From contig NC_135359.1 in NCBI RefSeq assembly GCF_051622035.1, positions 22,726,001 through 22,790,000 on the forward strand: 64,000 nt of DNA, written 5' to 3'. Within the stretch, counting starts at the first letter, position 1. The number at the start of each line of letters is the position of its first letter. Below, piece by piece: positions 37,106 through 55,200 of this stretch. The stretch is from Arctopsyche grandis (Eukaryota > Arthropoda > Insecta > Trichoptera > Hydropsychidae). The translations under genes were made by a program, and so were the position numbers. A model generated the notes under the pieces. The model was not told the origin of the DNA. It saw only the letters and a list, made by a program, of their open reading frames with translations, and searched no databases.

Positions 37106-37320
37106 TGAAGCGGGCTCTACACTCGCGCCGTAAACGGCCGCGAACACCGTGCGTGTGAGTCGAAATGTGAGTGTGTGCATTTCGTGCGTTCACGTTCACG
37201 CTTCGCGGCGTTCCCCGTTTTTTGTCGGGAACTCTGCGCGAAAAAGATGTCACCACACTCGTTGATTCGCGGCGCGAGTTCGCGCTGTTGTTCGCGCGCG
37301 AGTGTATAACCCGCTTAAGA
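37106..37320. repeat. GC-rich palindromic element, CpG-dense
   Basis: The left end GCGGGCTCTACACTCGCGCC and the reverse complement of the right end, GCGGGTTATACACTCGCGCG, are inverted repeats. The interior is rich in CGCG and GCGAAC words. It lies 470 bases past the TAF8 stop in otherwise AT-rich DNA. It may be a small DNA transposon. No target duplication could be fixed. Confidence 0.6.
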
Positions 37321-37717
37321 TCCGATGCAGATAGTGTTAGTTTTAAATACTATTTTAAGTATTTTCGGTCAAAAGCATTTTTTACGAGTGGCCTTATACA
37401 TTTGTCCACGGCTGTACGCAATGAATTTTTACATCCACATCAATAAAATCAATTTTTTTATAAAAAACATCTAGAATTAAGATTTTACTAAAAGCCAAAA
37501 CCTAAAAAATTTGCTGCTACCAACGTCATTATATTAATTTGGAATGTCAAAACCACAAAATTACACGTTTGGATTTGGTGTTAACTAGTTGTATGTACAT
37601 TGAAACAATGTAAGTAAATCAATTATTCAAAAAAATAAGGATTCAGACTGTGATCGAAATTTGATAGAATTGGCGATAAATAAAAGTATTAATAAAAAAA
37701 AAGGAACTGTAAAATAA

Positions 37718-37723
37718 TTTATT
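37718..37723 (-). terminator. Candidate polyadenylation signal of TAF8
   Basis: AATAAA on the minus strand, 65 bases beyond the predicted stop codon. Confidence 0.5.
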
Positions 37724-37787
37724 TAATAAATTTTTTCTTATAAAAATATACAATATTTAATTAAATCAAATTTTTACACGAAAAAAA

Positions 37788-39684
37788 TCAGTCACCTGAA
37801 AAGGAATTAAATTATATTGGTATGTTTGCAATTAAAAAATATCATTATTTTAAAATCCCAATATTTTAATTATAACTCACCTTCGGAGAAACCGAACATT
37901 GAATTTTCGCTTTTACATTTAATTCTACTATCATTATTTTCTCCATCTCCAACTTCTGCTTCTCCATCTGAGGCTTCTAAAATAATTCAAGTGAAATGAT
38001 ATCAACTGACTTTTGGACACGAACATAAAATGAAAAATATTTTATACAGTCATATACATATGAACAAACCTTTCTTAGTTGATGTTGGAATGTCTTCAGT
38101 TCTATTTGCCACTTGGAAATGATATTCTAATTCTTCAAAATCAAAAACTTGATCGGTAGGTAAAAGACAAGGTAAATACGCAGGAAACGTTGGCTTACAC
38201 GCTATCACTGAAACGTCATGTTACACATATGTACATAAAATTTTCATTTCTATATATTTGGAACATTACACACAGTCAATACAAAAAGAAAAAAACTCAC
38301 AAGGAAACATTTGATTATCATCCGTATTGAATAAAGTATGTGTGTCTCCCGTCTTTGCTAAAAATCTAGTAAGGGCACGCTCTACATCACGTTTTTGAGT
38401 TGCAGCTTTTTCTCTAATAGCTTCGTATTCTGTTACAGGTTGTTTGTGAGTCTAAAAATGTAAACGAGTAAAATATTAGCCTTAAATTTCATATCTCTTA
38501 TGAAAACTAAGAACATTTACTCACGGGTGTTCGAACGTACGCATGAGGATCGGGAAGAGGCGGGAAATGAGCAGGTATATGATATGGTGGTCTCGCTCGT
38601 TGACCAGCAGAAAGCATAGCCGGTGTACGAGGAGCTTGTGTGGGAGGTGGTGCGGCTAATACATGTCTATTTGGGCGTGCTGCAAATTTCTCTAATCCCT
38701 CTAAAGTGACTCCTATTGATAAAAATAAAATTTAAATATTAAAAAATGTCCGTCTTCAATTTTTTTTCATTTATTTTAGTCACTATTAAAAATTACCCAT
38801 ATTAATCAATGCAATAACAACATCTCCAAGTACAGGCTCTGTTCTTCCAGCTAATTCGCAATAGCTCCTGGATGAGTTGCCAACTTCTGAAATGACTGAA
38901 ATTTCATTTATTTAAGTGTGTTATTACATTAATTTTGGTAGTATTGGGCGCATCTCAAAATTTTGCCGCCAAAACTCATAATTTGAACTCATAATTTTTT
39001 GTACTTTTACTTACTTGCTTTTAAAATGCAATTCCGAATTAAAATAATTTTTTTCTGATAAATTTGGAAACTTCAATACACATTTTTATGTTATTGAAAT
39101 GAATTCTGAATGTTATTAAAACTGGGATGTTTATATGTATTAAGACATGTTATAGAGACACGGAATAAATGAGATCCTAGCGTCTTGTAAATTGGAAAAT
39201 AATAACACCATAGCTCCTAATTATGAAAAGTTGCGCAAAGGTCCATTATGGGGTCAGTGGCTGATCAGTGTGTGAGTGTGTATTTGAAGTAAGATATAAA
39301 ATAGCCGCAATGCCAGTTTTTGTTTGTTTTTCACTCGTTTGTGGTTCACCAAGAGAACTTTGTGGATCCAAATGATAGTGAATTTGCATACGCAAAATGT
39401 TGAGAATAGTGGATGCAAGCGAAACGGAAGCTCAAACGTCAAATATACACACACTCACACATTGGATAGCCACTGACCCCAATATGAACCTCTGCCTGAT
39501 AAACACTACAAAACTCACAGCATTGAAACATTTCAGTGAATATTTCTAGGACATTTGGTTCGACAGCATCGAAGCCTATCTCCAGCAAGAGAGCTGATAC
39601 TGCAGCCGTTAATAATCGTCGTCTGCCATCACCGACGCCAGCTCCCGAGTTTGAGGATCCACCATCGTTCCGTTCCTTCTCCAT
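37788..39684 (-). CDS. Taf8: TAF8, TFIID subunit, 7 coding exons
   Basis: Exons, 5' to 3', are 39519-39684, 38797-38895, 38525-38712, 38301-38451, 38070-38207, 37881-37976 and 37788-37795, giving 281 residues. Phase closes at every junction. Residues 12-90 form a histone fold (RRRLLTAAVSALLLEIGFD, then FISEVGNSSRSYCEL). It is followed by a Pro-rich linker (PAHFPPLPDPHAYVRTP) and the conserved TAF8 C-terminal block (EAIREKAATQKRDVERALTR, FLAKTGETHTLF-like, IACKPTFPAYLP). An acidic/Ser tail ends the protein. TAF8 pairs with TAF10 in TFIID and links the TAF2 lobe. The start was placed at the methionine nearest the conserved fold; an in-frame codon 96 bases upstream is a less likely alternative. 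The last exon encodes only two and a half codons and is the weakest part. Intron 1 carries a MITE. Confidence 0.93.
39240..39490. mobile_element. MITE in TAF8 intron 1
   Basis: The left arm reads GGTCCATTATGGGGTCAGTG and continues GTGTGTGAGTGTGTAT. The right arm, reverse complemented, reads GGTTCATATTGGGGTCAGTG and continues AATGTGTGAGTGTGTGTAT. The arms are about 50 bp and the interior is non-coding. It lies 28 bases inside the intron, next to the exon 1 donor. Confidence 0.75.
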
Positions 39685-39938
39685 ATCAACTCCAACCTCA
39701 AACGATGCTATTAAACAACTAACTGTCAAATTAATTTCGACCAAATGCCACATATCACAACCATAAGTGAAAGATGTCAAATAATATTACAATTTGGGAT
39801 TTTTCTCATTTTAACTTATTCCAATGAATTAAATCCACTTCGGCTTCAGTATTTTTATTTATTTATTTAGGAGCAAATTTCTAGTAAATATGCAACAAAT
39901 AACAAAAGTAACAACTAAAATTAATAACTATAATATAA

Positions 39939-40126
39939 CGGTTCGGTGATTATTGCTCACAAAGCGCTCGCCCAAAAGTTACTAAAACCTCTATAACGGA
40001 ACATCTGGCAGCCGAAAAGTCCTTCATACTAACAAGAACTCGAGTGCCAAATATTCCGTATTTGCGATTTTCATGGCAAAAATTTTCTTTTGGGCTATCA
40101 CAATGTGCGTAATAATCCAATTACCA
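39939..40126 (+). mobile_element. Small element with GGTTCGGTGATTAT end, copy B
   Basis: Begins CGGTTCGGTGATTATTGC. It shares CTCTATAACGGAACATCTGG, CAGCCGAAAAGTCC and ATTCCGTATTTGCGATTTTC with copies at 20,813 and 63,106, and ends in GTGCGTAATAATCCAATTAC. It lies in the 700-bp divergent promoter region between TAF8 and TRMU. Confidence 0.8.
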
Positions 40127-40385
40127 ATATACATATAATACAAAACTATAATTAGTAACCATAACATAATATTATGTAATGCCAAACATTGCATTTTATT
40201 AAACTTATATAATTACATCAACTTCCACAGAGGTATCATATAAATAAAAATAATTTTAAATTGAAATTAAGAGGTTTTCAAACGTGTATGTGTGGCAGCA
40301 CTGATTGAGGTTATGTCATATTTCAATGTTGACACTGACAGTTGATGCATGGATATAGAAATTTGAAGGAAGTGCAAGATTCAAA

Positions 40386-41859
40386 ATGATCCGTCGTGTG
40401 GCTTGCGGTATTTCTGGTGGTGTTGACAGTGCAGTGGCTGCAGCACTCCTCAAAGACAAAGGTTTGTATAATTTCGTATCTGCTCCTTTTTTCACAACGA
40501 AATTGATTTGATTTAGCACATATCGCTTTACAAGCTTTGACGTACAAGGAGTCTTCATGAAAAACTGGGATGTAGTTGATGAAACTGGGGTATGCACTGT
40601 AGAAAAAGACTACGAAGATGCCAAAAGAGTCTGCAATAAATTGAAAATACCTTTGATAGAAGTTAATTTCGTGAAACAATATTGGAATGAAGTGTTTACG
40701 AATTTTCTCAAAGATAAACAATCTGGAATAACAACTAATCCAGATATACTTTGTAATAGAAATATCAAGTTTAAAGCGTTTTATAACTATTGTTTAAGCG
40801 AGTTGAATGTTGATGCAATAGCCACGGGACATTACGCCAATACATCTTTCGGTCCATTTTTAGAAAAATATGAAGCAGGCAAAAGTAAGTACCAGTAAAT
40901 ATAAATTTTCTTTCTTTTTCTTGTGAATAAGAATCCTATTTTTTTTTTTTTCACTTAGAACGTCACGTTTTCAAAGTGTTTAATTTCAGGTGTAAGATTG
41001 CTTCGACCTGTAGATAAATATAAAGATCAAACATTCTTCCTTTCTCAGGTTGAACAAGAACCCCTGTGCCGAACGATGTTTCCTATTGCTATGCTTAAAA
41101 AAAATACAGTTAGACAGATCGCTAAGGACAGGGAACTTTTTAATGTTAGTAATAAGCGAGATAGTGTTGGCATATGTTTTGTAGGTAAAAGAAACTTTAA
41201 ACGTTTCATAAAAGAGGTAAGTGTAAGGTCTAAATCTTATGTTTTGTCTTAATTGTCTTTAAAATTGTTATATACTATTAATTTGATTACAGTATATGGA
41301 ATCAAATCCTGGAAACTTTATTGATCTTGAAACTGGAGAAGTAGTTGGTATTCATAATGGTTTTCACAATTTCACTATTGGACAAAAATGTGGTTTATCT
41401 GGAAAATCGCGACCATATTTTGTTTTGAGAAAAGAAACAAATAATAATAACATATATGTTGTCAGTTTTATATTATTTTTGTAAATATTTTTTAAACGTC
41501 ATAATTTCACAACTTGAATATTTTTCTATGAATTTTAGGTTTCCGAAAGCGATCATCCATCATTGTTTTGTGATATTTTCACAACCGATAAACCACATTG
41601 GGTGTATGAAGAACCAAATTGTCTTAAAAATAACAATGTATTCGAATGCTATTTTAGATATCAACATACAAAGCCTCTAATACCTTGCCAAATTATGAAA
41701 ACTCAAACAGGACTGATTGTAAAATTAATTGAACGCGCGAGAGCGCTGACTTTGGGGCAATTTGGTGTGTTTTTCGATGATGTCGAATGTTTTGGAAGTG
41801 GCCGTATTATGCATGTTGGACCGAGTTTATATTTTACCGATAAACTGTCTTTTAAATGA
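40386..41859 (+). CDS. Trmu: Mitochondrial tRNA-specific 2-thiouridylase (TRMU/MTU1/MnmA)
   Basis: Exons are 40386-40465, 40535-40884, 40990-41216, 41293-41460 and 41539-41859, giving 381 residues. The ATP PP-loop SGGVDS is at 10-15. The catalytic cysteines are C100 (TTNPDILCNRNIKF) and C206 (RDSVGICFVGKR), matching the MnmA pair. The middle block DQTFFLSQVEQE and the C-terminal beta domain (FTIGQKCGLSGKSRPYFV, YVVSESDHPSLF) are present. The enzyme makes 2-thiouridine at wobble U34 of mitochondrial tRNAs for Lys, Glu and Gln. Intron 1 was set with donor GTTT|GTATAA and acceptor TTACAAG, because this restores the family sequence KGFFDVQGVFMKNWD; a nearby TTTAG acceptor would break the frame. 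AATAAA follows the stop directly (41860-41865). Confidence 0.95.
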
Positions 41860-42162
41860 AATAAAATTCATAATTAATATACAACAATTTAGTTTTATTT
41901 TTATTATACATACATACCAGATTTTTTTGAAGTTGTGATATAATATTCAACCACCTTCCAAAAAAATATTTATGTACATAAAATGTGCATACGTTTTGGA
42001 ACTTGTCAACATTGAAACGTGAAATACTCTGAATTCTGCGCCTGAATGGCGTTTGAATACCAAACTAGCTTTAGGTCACCGTTTTTCAAATTGATTATTG
42101 TAAAACACCCCCGTTCTACAAAAGGCAATGTAGGGCTGGGATTTCTTGATTTCCTAATATAG

Positions 42163-42434
42163 TGTAACGCTAGTTCTCAAAATCCGGACAAGAGCGTGAA
42201 ACTGTATGTGCTTGAGAGCGTGAGACTGTATAACTGTACGTGCCTAAACAATGGATCAATAAACGAATCGGGGAAGCTGTAGTGAGCAACATGACCTTTA
42301 AAAGGAGGTACACTTGGTACGGGGAGCATTCTGGAACGAGTGCTGGCTGCGCGTGGATCTCCTGAATCATTCAATAAATGCTGTGAAGCGACTTTGGCCT
42401 TTCATTTGGATCCGCAACCCACCTCTACGCAACA
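42163..42434 (+). mobile_element. Possible solo LTR
   Basis: TGTAACGC...GCAACA bounds a 270-bp block with a TATA-like CTTTAAAAG, an AATAAA in its last third and GC-richer composition. The flanks ATAG and TTAG are near matches but not an exact duplication. No second copy is in the window. Confidence 0.35.
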
Positions 42435-42681
42435 TTAGTATATTCATCCATCACATAGTAAAAAATTAAAAATATTGTTGTTAAAATGACCGTTGATAAT
42501 GTTTTTGATTGAACGAACGACCCAATTGAATTTTCAATTCAGTGATATTAATTTTTAATTAATTGTAAAAGGTTAAAAAACTATTATTTTTACAATCCTA
42601 AACGTTTTCCTTAAAATATATGTATCAATCGATAAATTTTGATGCAAATTTATGCTTTTTTTCCTATTTATAGCATAATGT

Positions 42682-42993
42682 GGTTCGATGATTACATCCC
42701 AAATGTGAATCGCTACCAGAATAACCGCAGCTACAAAAATCGCTCGCACGGGTCTCCTGTCACACGAAAATTCGTCGCACAGAAAAATTTCCGTACAGAA
42801 AACTGCTCAAATATTGCTCAGAAAATATATTTTTTACGAGCTGTGGGTAGTTTTGAGCAATATTTGAGCAGTTTTCTGTACATCAATTTTCCTGTGCGAC
42901 GAATTTTCGTGTGACAGGAGACCCGTGCGAGCGATGTTTGTAGCTGCGGTTATTCTGGTAGCGATTCACATTTGGGATGTAACCCGTTTACCC
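42682..42993. mobile_element. Fold-back element E (long palindrome)
   Basis: Arms of about 127 bp (42,694-42,820 and 42,854-42,981) are near-perfect inverted repeats, including CGCTACCAGAATAACCGCAG and TCTCCTGTCACACGAAAATT. The centre is AGAAAATATATTTTTTACG-like. The outer end GGTTCGATGATTAC and the inner CAAATGTGAA match those of the palindrome at 62,721. It lies about 170 bases upstream of the Drosha start codon. Confidence 0.85.
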
Positions 42994-43160
42994 ACAATGT
43001 TCCATAAAACGCATAAAAAAATAATTATCAAATTGAAATATATCGAAATAGGTATGGTCTATAATAGTGGTTTTATGGATAGTATTTGACAGCTGCCACT
43101 TAACCTTATTACGTACTTATTTTGAATTGAAATGGAGTTGTAGTGTATATCAGAATATTT

Positions 43161-49014
<5,854 letters not shown>

Positions 49015-49235
49015 TATAAATATCCAATTTCTTCCGCTTGAGAGTAGGTTTTCAAATTGATATATCATAATAAGGCTGTGTACGCATTTAGATTCCAATG
49101 AATTCGTAACCATTTTAGAGATATTTATTATTCCAAGTAAAATTGTGTATAAGTATTTTTTTAAATAAGAAGTTTTTGATAAAAAAATATCGCATATAAC
49201 ACATATTTTCTTATGTCAGAGCTTTTTTTTCTTTA

Positions 49236-52200
49236 TTAAAATGTCATAGTAACGCAGCAAAACTTCCTTCGTTTTTTCGTTTTGCTTGCTCTGAGTTGTA
49301 GCCATTGTTGTTGATTGGGAACATACATTTCTGCTGGCATAATTTCACCACAATCATCCGTACTGTCCATATCTGAAACATTAAAAACTCTTTAATATTT
49401 ATTTGCGTATGTAGAAACAACGATAATTACACACACGTATTTCTACATATGTAAACATAATATACCCTGTTGTGACGCCGCTCGTTGATTCCCATGAGGT
49501 ACATCATGCATAGAAATAGGATCACCCGGAGAATGCAGCAGTAGTTTTCCGACACCTTCACATCTCCTATAAATTTTACTTGTATGTTATGTGTTTGTGT
49601 ACTTGTTTATTTATATATTATAAAATATTGTAAATTTTACCGTAAAACTTCATTGTTCAACATTTGTCTCCTGGTTATATCAGATAATACTTTACATTCA
49701 TTTAACCACGTTTTAACAGTTTCAAAATCAATAAGCAATTGTTCGGCTGCTGCATTACTCCTCGTGCGATAATAACAACATTATATAATTTTATTTGTAA
49801 TTTTCATTAATACAAATTAAATGAATTGAAATAGATACCTGAATTTTATTTTATAAACATATATATGTTGAAGCCAAGATTCACACATAATCTTAAGTAT
49901 CATATTGACTATTAATTTATCACTTGTCGCTTTCACCACTGGTAGTAATACTCTATCTGGGATTAAAAGAACAAGTTAATATTAAAATGTATGTTACAGT
50001 GAATCTGTATTCACGAGTGAAATTATACTTTCACTTGTAGAATTATACTTTCGTCAACTCAGTCGGTGAAACCATATCACACAAATCAGGACATTAAAAA
50101 CCACACAACCACAGTTGCAGCTGTTCGTTGGTTAAAACAATAGGACTTGGATGCAGCAAGATGGCGCAACCTGCTATACATCCAACGAGAGTATACCTGT
50201 GGTCAAAGAAATGTTCCCTAACAAGCTGATCTTGCGCAGAGGAGATATTCAATGGCCTCCTCGCAGCCCGGCTCTAGCTCCAGCTGATTTTTTTTAATGA
50301 CTTAAGAGGGCTGCACACCAGCGCCTTGTCCATACAAACGTATTACACTTCACCCTTCCTCAATTATGGCACTAGAGAAATTATTTTTTAATATACCATT
50401 GGCATGCATCTGTGCTTTTATTTTTTATAGGAGCTTAGGAGCCGCCAAACATCTATAAAATCACCTCTTTTTTACACCCACGAAAAGAATCCAGCGTGCT
50501 TATTAAACGGTCGATTTAAAAAAAATACGCGCACAGTTGCATAGAAAATATCTTTCTCATACCGATGATGATTTCTTTTTAAAAATTGGTCCAGTTTCAG
50601 ATTTAAAATACGTATTATCTGGTCGAAGCGTAACTGTCGCATTCACTCAATATATATATTGATATATATTGTCGCATTCACTCAATATATATATATCGAA
50701 GAAAGGAACGGCAACAAAATTAAGGTTTCGGGTGTACAGCCCTCTTAAGGTAGAAGTATAAAACTTTTGTTGAAGGTAGAAGACACAACATTAATAGAAG
50801 AATCAGAAGTTAATGTAAAGTATTCGGAATTTGAATTCCTTAAAACACCAGTGAAAGTATATTTTCACTGCTAGTATGAAATCACTTTAATATACAGGTA
50901 GTCCTCGACTTACGACGGTTCGAACTTACGACCGAAAAAAAAGTAATATACAATATATTTTTTTAATTCATTATTTTTCATGTAGATTTTTAATTTTTTC
51001 TTCAATTTAAATATATATTCATTTGAATTATTGTATTAATAAAAGTACCTAAGTAAAACTATCGAAAAAAAATATATACATATATTCGACTTACGACCGA
51101 GGTTCAGGAACGTATCTCCGTCGTAAATCGAGGAATACCTGCATGTATATAATATAAGAAGGATTATACTATTGGTTTTTATGGTACCTAAATAATGATT
51201 TACATATCTAGAGTGTTTAGCTTGCGGTGGATATCCAATCATTTTCCAGGACGAATTAGGTGGAAATATCATAGTTAAATGGGCCAAACTGGTTGTTCCA
51301 CAAATAGCAGCTAGTACTTGAACACACTCATCAGAAGCTATCTGAAACATTGAAGTTTATTTTAAAATAATTTATTAATCAATCATTGTTTCAATTTAAT
51401 TTCGATTACCTTCAACTTTTGAATGTTGGCATTTACTTCCGATACTAATTTTTCTCTCATCTTGGCACAAACGTGTTCATGTACACCCAATTTTCCTATA
51501 ATTTGTTCAATTTTCACTAATTGTAAGCGCAAAGCATTTTATTTCAATGAATCTTACTAACCGGATTCTATAGCTATTGTATGATCGGCGAATCGCAGAT
51601 TTGATAATTGTTCCAGTGACATTTGTATATCATTTTGAACTATCCTAAAAAAACAATCCATATCCCATAAATTAGATAGTCTTCTGGTTTCAGCGAGACA
51701 CCACAATCTATATGTATGTACAGAATGATCTAAAATAAACAAGTATGCATAAATATCGAAAATGTATTTATATTTTGTATTAAAACAATATTTAAAACCG
51801 AGTCTGTGAAGGTTCGGTATTTGTTCTACTAATGGAAGCTCGTCCACTGGTGCACCCATTATATAGTCGCTGGTAACTTCACACTGATTGCTCAACATTA
51901 CCAAGTCTTGAAACATGTCGGCAAAACAAGCTCCAACTTCAGAACACTAAATTGAAATATTGTTAGTAAAATCCCGATGAAGGACATTGAGACATTCTAA
52001 TAATAACACTGAGCAACAAAAATAATTACCAGAGCGTAGACTAACCAATCTTTACTAAGTTTGACCCACTGAATTCGAATATGATAATCACTTTGAGCAC
52101 AACATTACTAGATTTTTAGTTAAAGACTGTGTAGGAATATAGCACGAATTGTGCTATTACATAAAAACCAGTGATCTCATCGTCGATCCTGTACAAACAT

Positions 52201-55200
52201 GCATAACTCAACGTCCCCTTCGACCATTCCAGAAGAAAGAGTTCATCGCTCGATCGTAAAACGAACGAAACCCAACAGTGATGTCATCAGGATACCGTAA
52301 CACGTGTCTTAAAAAGACATTTACTCGTGGTACTCGACCCCATTCTCAAACGAACGACGTCCTGGCGCTGACCCCACAGCTATAAAGCACGCGCCTCGAA
52401 AATATGTCAACACGTGTCCCCAACACACGTGTCCTGGAAACGAAGACAAAGCATCTGCACGCGGCACGCTTCAAGCCAGAACGTATATAAAGCGACGCAC
52501 CAGCTCCCAACACCAGAGTGAACCTCTGGAGTTCAACCAGCTCACTTCTCCGAAGCTCAACCTCTTCGTACATACAATAACCATTGTAACAATTGAACAA
52601 AAATAAACGATCCTCTTACAAACTACACAACATGTATTTCGTTAGGCCGGGATACGGTCAACATACCTTCCCTGCCTTACAACTGCAAAAGCCAAAAAAC
52701 TGTAAAAACGCGCAATTTTTTAAACGTTCATATCTCGCAAACGATCACTAACCAACAAAAATTATTATCATATTCGAATTCAGTGGGTCAAACTTAGTAA
52801 AGATTGGCTAGTCTCCGCTCTGGTAACTCAAAAACGTGATTTTTTGTTGCTCAGTGTAATTTACCTGGGTTATTGAAAGTGTGACATATTGGTCAGATTT
52901 AACAGGAATGGGTCGCAAACTTGCCACGAAGCATTGTCTATTGGAAATTAATTAATCTTAGCTTTGAAGTTCAAATAATTGTTATGTTTTATTAACATTT
53001 TACCTAAACAATGTATCCCAAGATGTTGACGTTACGTGACAACCCAGAGCGTCAGCTAAACTTTGTAAAGCGATCAGCATCAACTGAGGGACGTCTAAAA
53101 CAATACAACATTATTTATTCTAATACAATACAATTATTTATAGAATACAATGCAATTTTAAATTACCATTTGAGTTTAAAGAAGTCAACCATTCTCGTAA
53201 ATGTTGGCTTGAATGAGGAGGCCTTAATACGGATTCAAATTTGTAATATTATGCTTTTGTAATATTTCATATACATACATATGTAGCTGAATGTTTAAAT
53301 TACCTGGAAGCGAGAGGACTTGCTCCCCACCATAGTACGATGTGTTCTAAGAATCCACCGACGTTGCCCCATAAAGTTGTTTGGTAAAATTCCATGATTT
53401 GCTCTGCTAATCTTCTATTCATTCGATATTCACCTCAAATAAGTTTAAATACACATTTAATAATTCAGTAATAACTTCATTACAAAAATCAGTCATATAA
53501 AGCTATTTTAATTTATTGAAATTCATCGTTTGTCCGATCAGTAATTGAAAGCAAAAGTCAATGCAGTTTAAATTTTCACTCCACTATTACATATTTAAAT
53601 ACCAGTTTTCATCTTTTTCACTCCATTTGTGCCTAGCATTGATGGGGATATCCTCAAAACTGATTCCAATATAGTTTCAACGTAGAATTCTTCCCTTTGT
53701 ATCAATCCTTCTAAAGACGATGCTTCTACGAACATTAAAAATATATTTACCCAACTTAGAGAGTGATTGTTATAGATACAATATTACATACTAGCTGTAT
53801 TACCCGGCTTCGCTCGGTATTTGTAATATAAACCGCTTAAACATGACTAATCTAAACATATTACATATTACCTCTCATATCGAACGTATTATCAGTCTCA
53901 TCGTAATATTCGTTCATCGATGAGTATGGAGCTTCACTTTCTGAAGTCGGCTCACAGGTGGATGTGACATATTTGTCTTCGGGCGTAGGCTTATTAACTG
54001 CCAATTGAGCTTTATTGTTTTTAGCGTTTTCATTTTGCGTCGGTATGCCAATATTTTGGTTTTTAATCCTCATTTCGTTCTCGGTGATATTTTCACCTTG
54101 AGCAATTGGGGGTGTCATATGCTTCGTAAGTGCCCTAAATGAATTTTAATGCTTAAATAAAATGTCCACCAAATAACGTTTGTAAAAATTAATATTGTAG
54201 TTATACTGGTATATCTCCAAACTGGAATTGTCCGAGTATGTATCGACATCGTTGGGGTTGCACGGTTTGTAATTACTCAGCAGACAATCTATCAAACTGT
54301 GGCAGCAAAGTTCAGCTCTGCCTTGAGCCAATACCTATATAGAAATATATGTAGTATCAAATAAGTTAAAAGTGAGTTTGACAAAAGCAGTGCTATCATC
54401 CAGCGGATTTCTAAAGGTTTCCGGAATTGGATTGCAAATTAAATATTAATTCATTCAGATGGATCTGGACTTTGAATGTTCTCTCGTATTTTTTTTATTA
54501 TTTTCGAAATAAGTTATGTTGTCATCATTTCTATACAGACTGAATGATCATAAATCTAAATTACACTATTGGGCATCATACATATTAAATCAGGTTGCCA
54601 GGGATATTTATGTAAATAATAGTGTTGCATTTTAAGAATCCATGTATAATCTATATACCCTTTAATCCAGGGCCGCGCCTAGAAGTTCGGCCACCTGTGT
54701 GCAAACTTGAATCGGCCGCTCTTTAATTGTATCAGCATTTGTATAAATGATATTAATAATAAAAAAAAATGAAGTGCTTGCGAGTAGTGCAATAATCTTA
54801 TCTTTTGAAAAGTATTGTATATAAATATAGTGTTTAAAATTCTAAAATCACTATATTTTCATGAATGAACTTGAAAACGTTCATTTTCTCTTGTCATCTG
54901 GTCCTGTTCAGAACTAAATGTTTTGGTTGTTTGTGTTTTTCTGGTTAATTTTTATTGTGATAAACACAAAAAACCAAAACATTTAGTTCTGAACAGGACC
55001 AGATGTCAAGAGAAACTGAACGTTTTCAAGTTCATTCATGAAAATATAGTGATTTTATCTCCAAGCCTACATCTAGGACATTGTTCTTTCGATGATCAAC
55101 CAATATTCAACATTCTTGAAGAAATATATTGTAATTGATAACTGCGATTATATATATATATATATATATATTGTAATTGATAACTGCGATTATATATATA

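Noticed and set aside
39439-39780. Longer N-terminus for TAF8 starting at 39,780
   Set aside because: The extra 32 residues (to FEVGVD) do not resemble TAF8 N-termini, and the methionine at 39,684 begins next to the conserved fold.
43143-43160. Upstream start for Drosha at 43,143
   Set aside because: The codon is GTG, not ATG, and a likely splice acceptor (TATATCAG) lies between it and the first ATG at 43,161.
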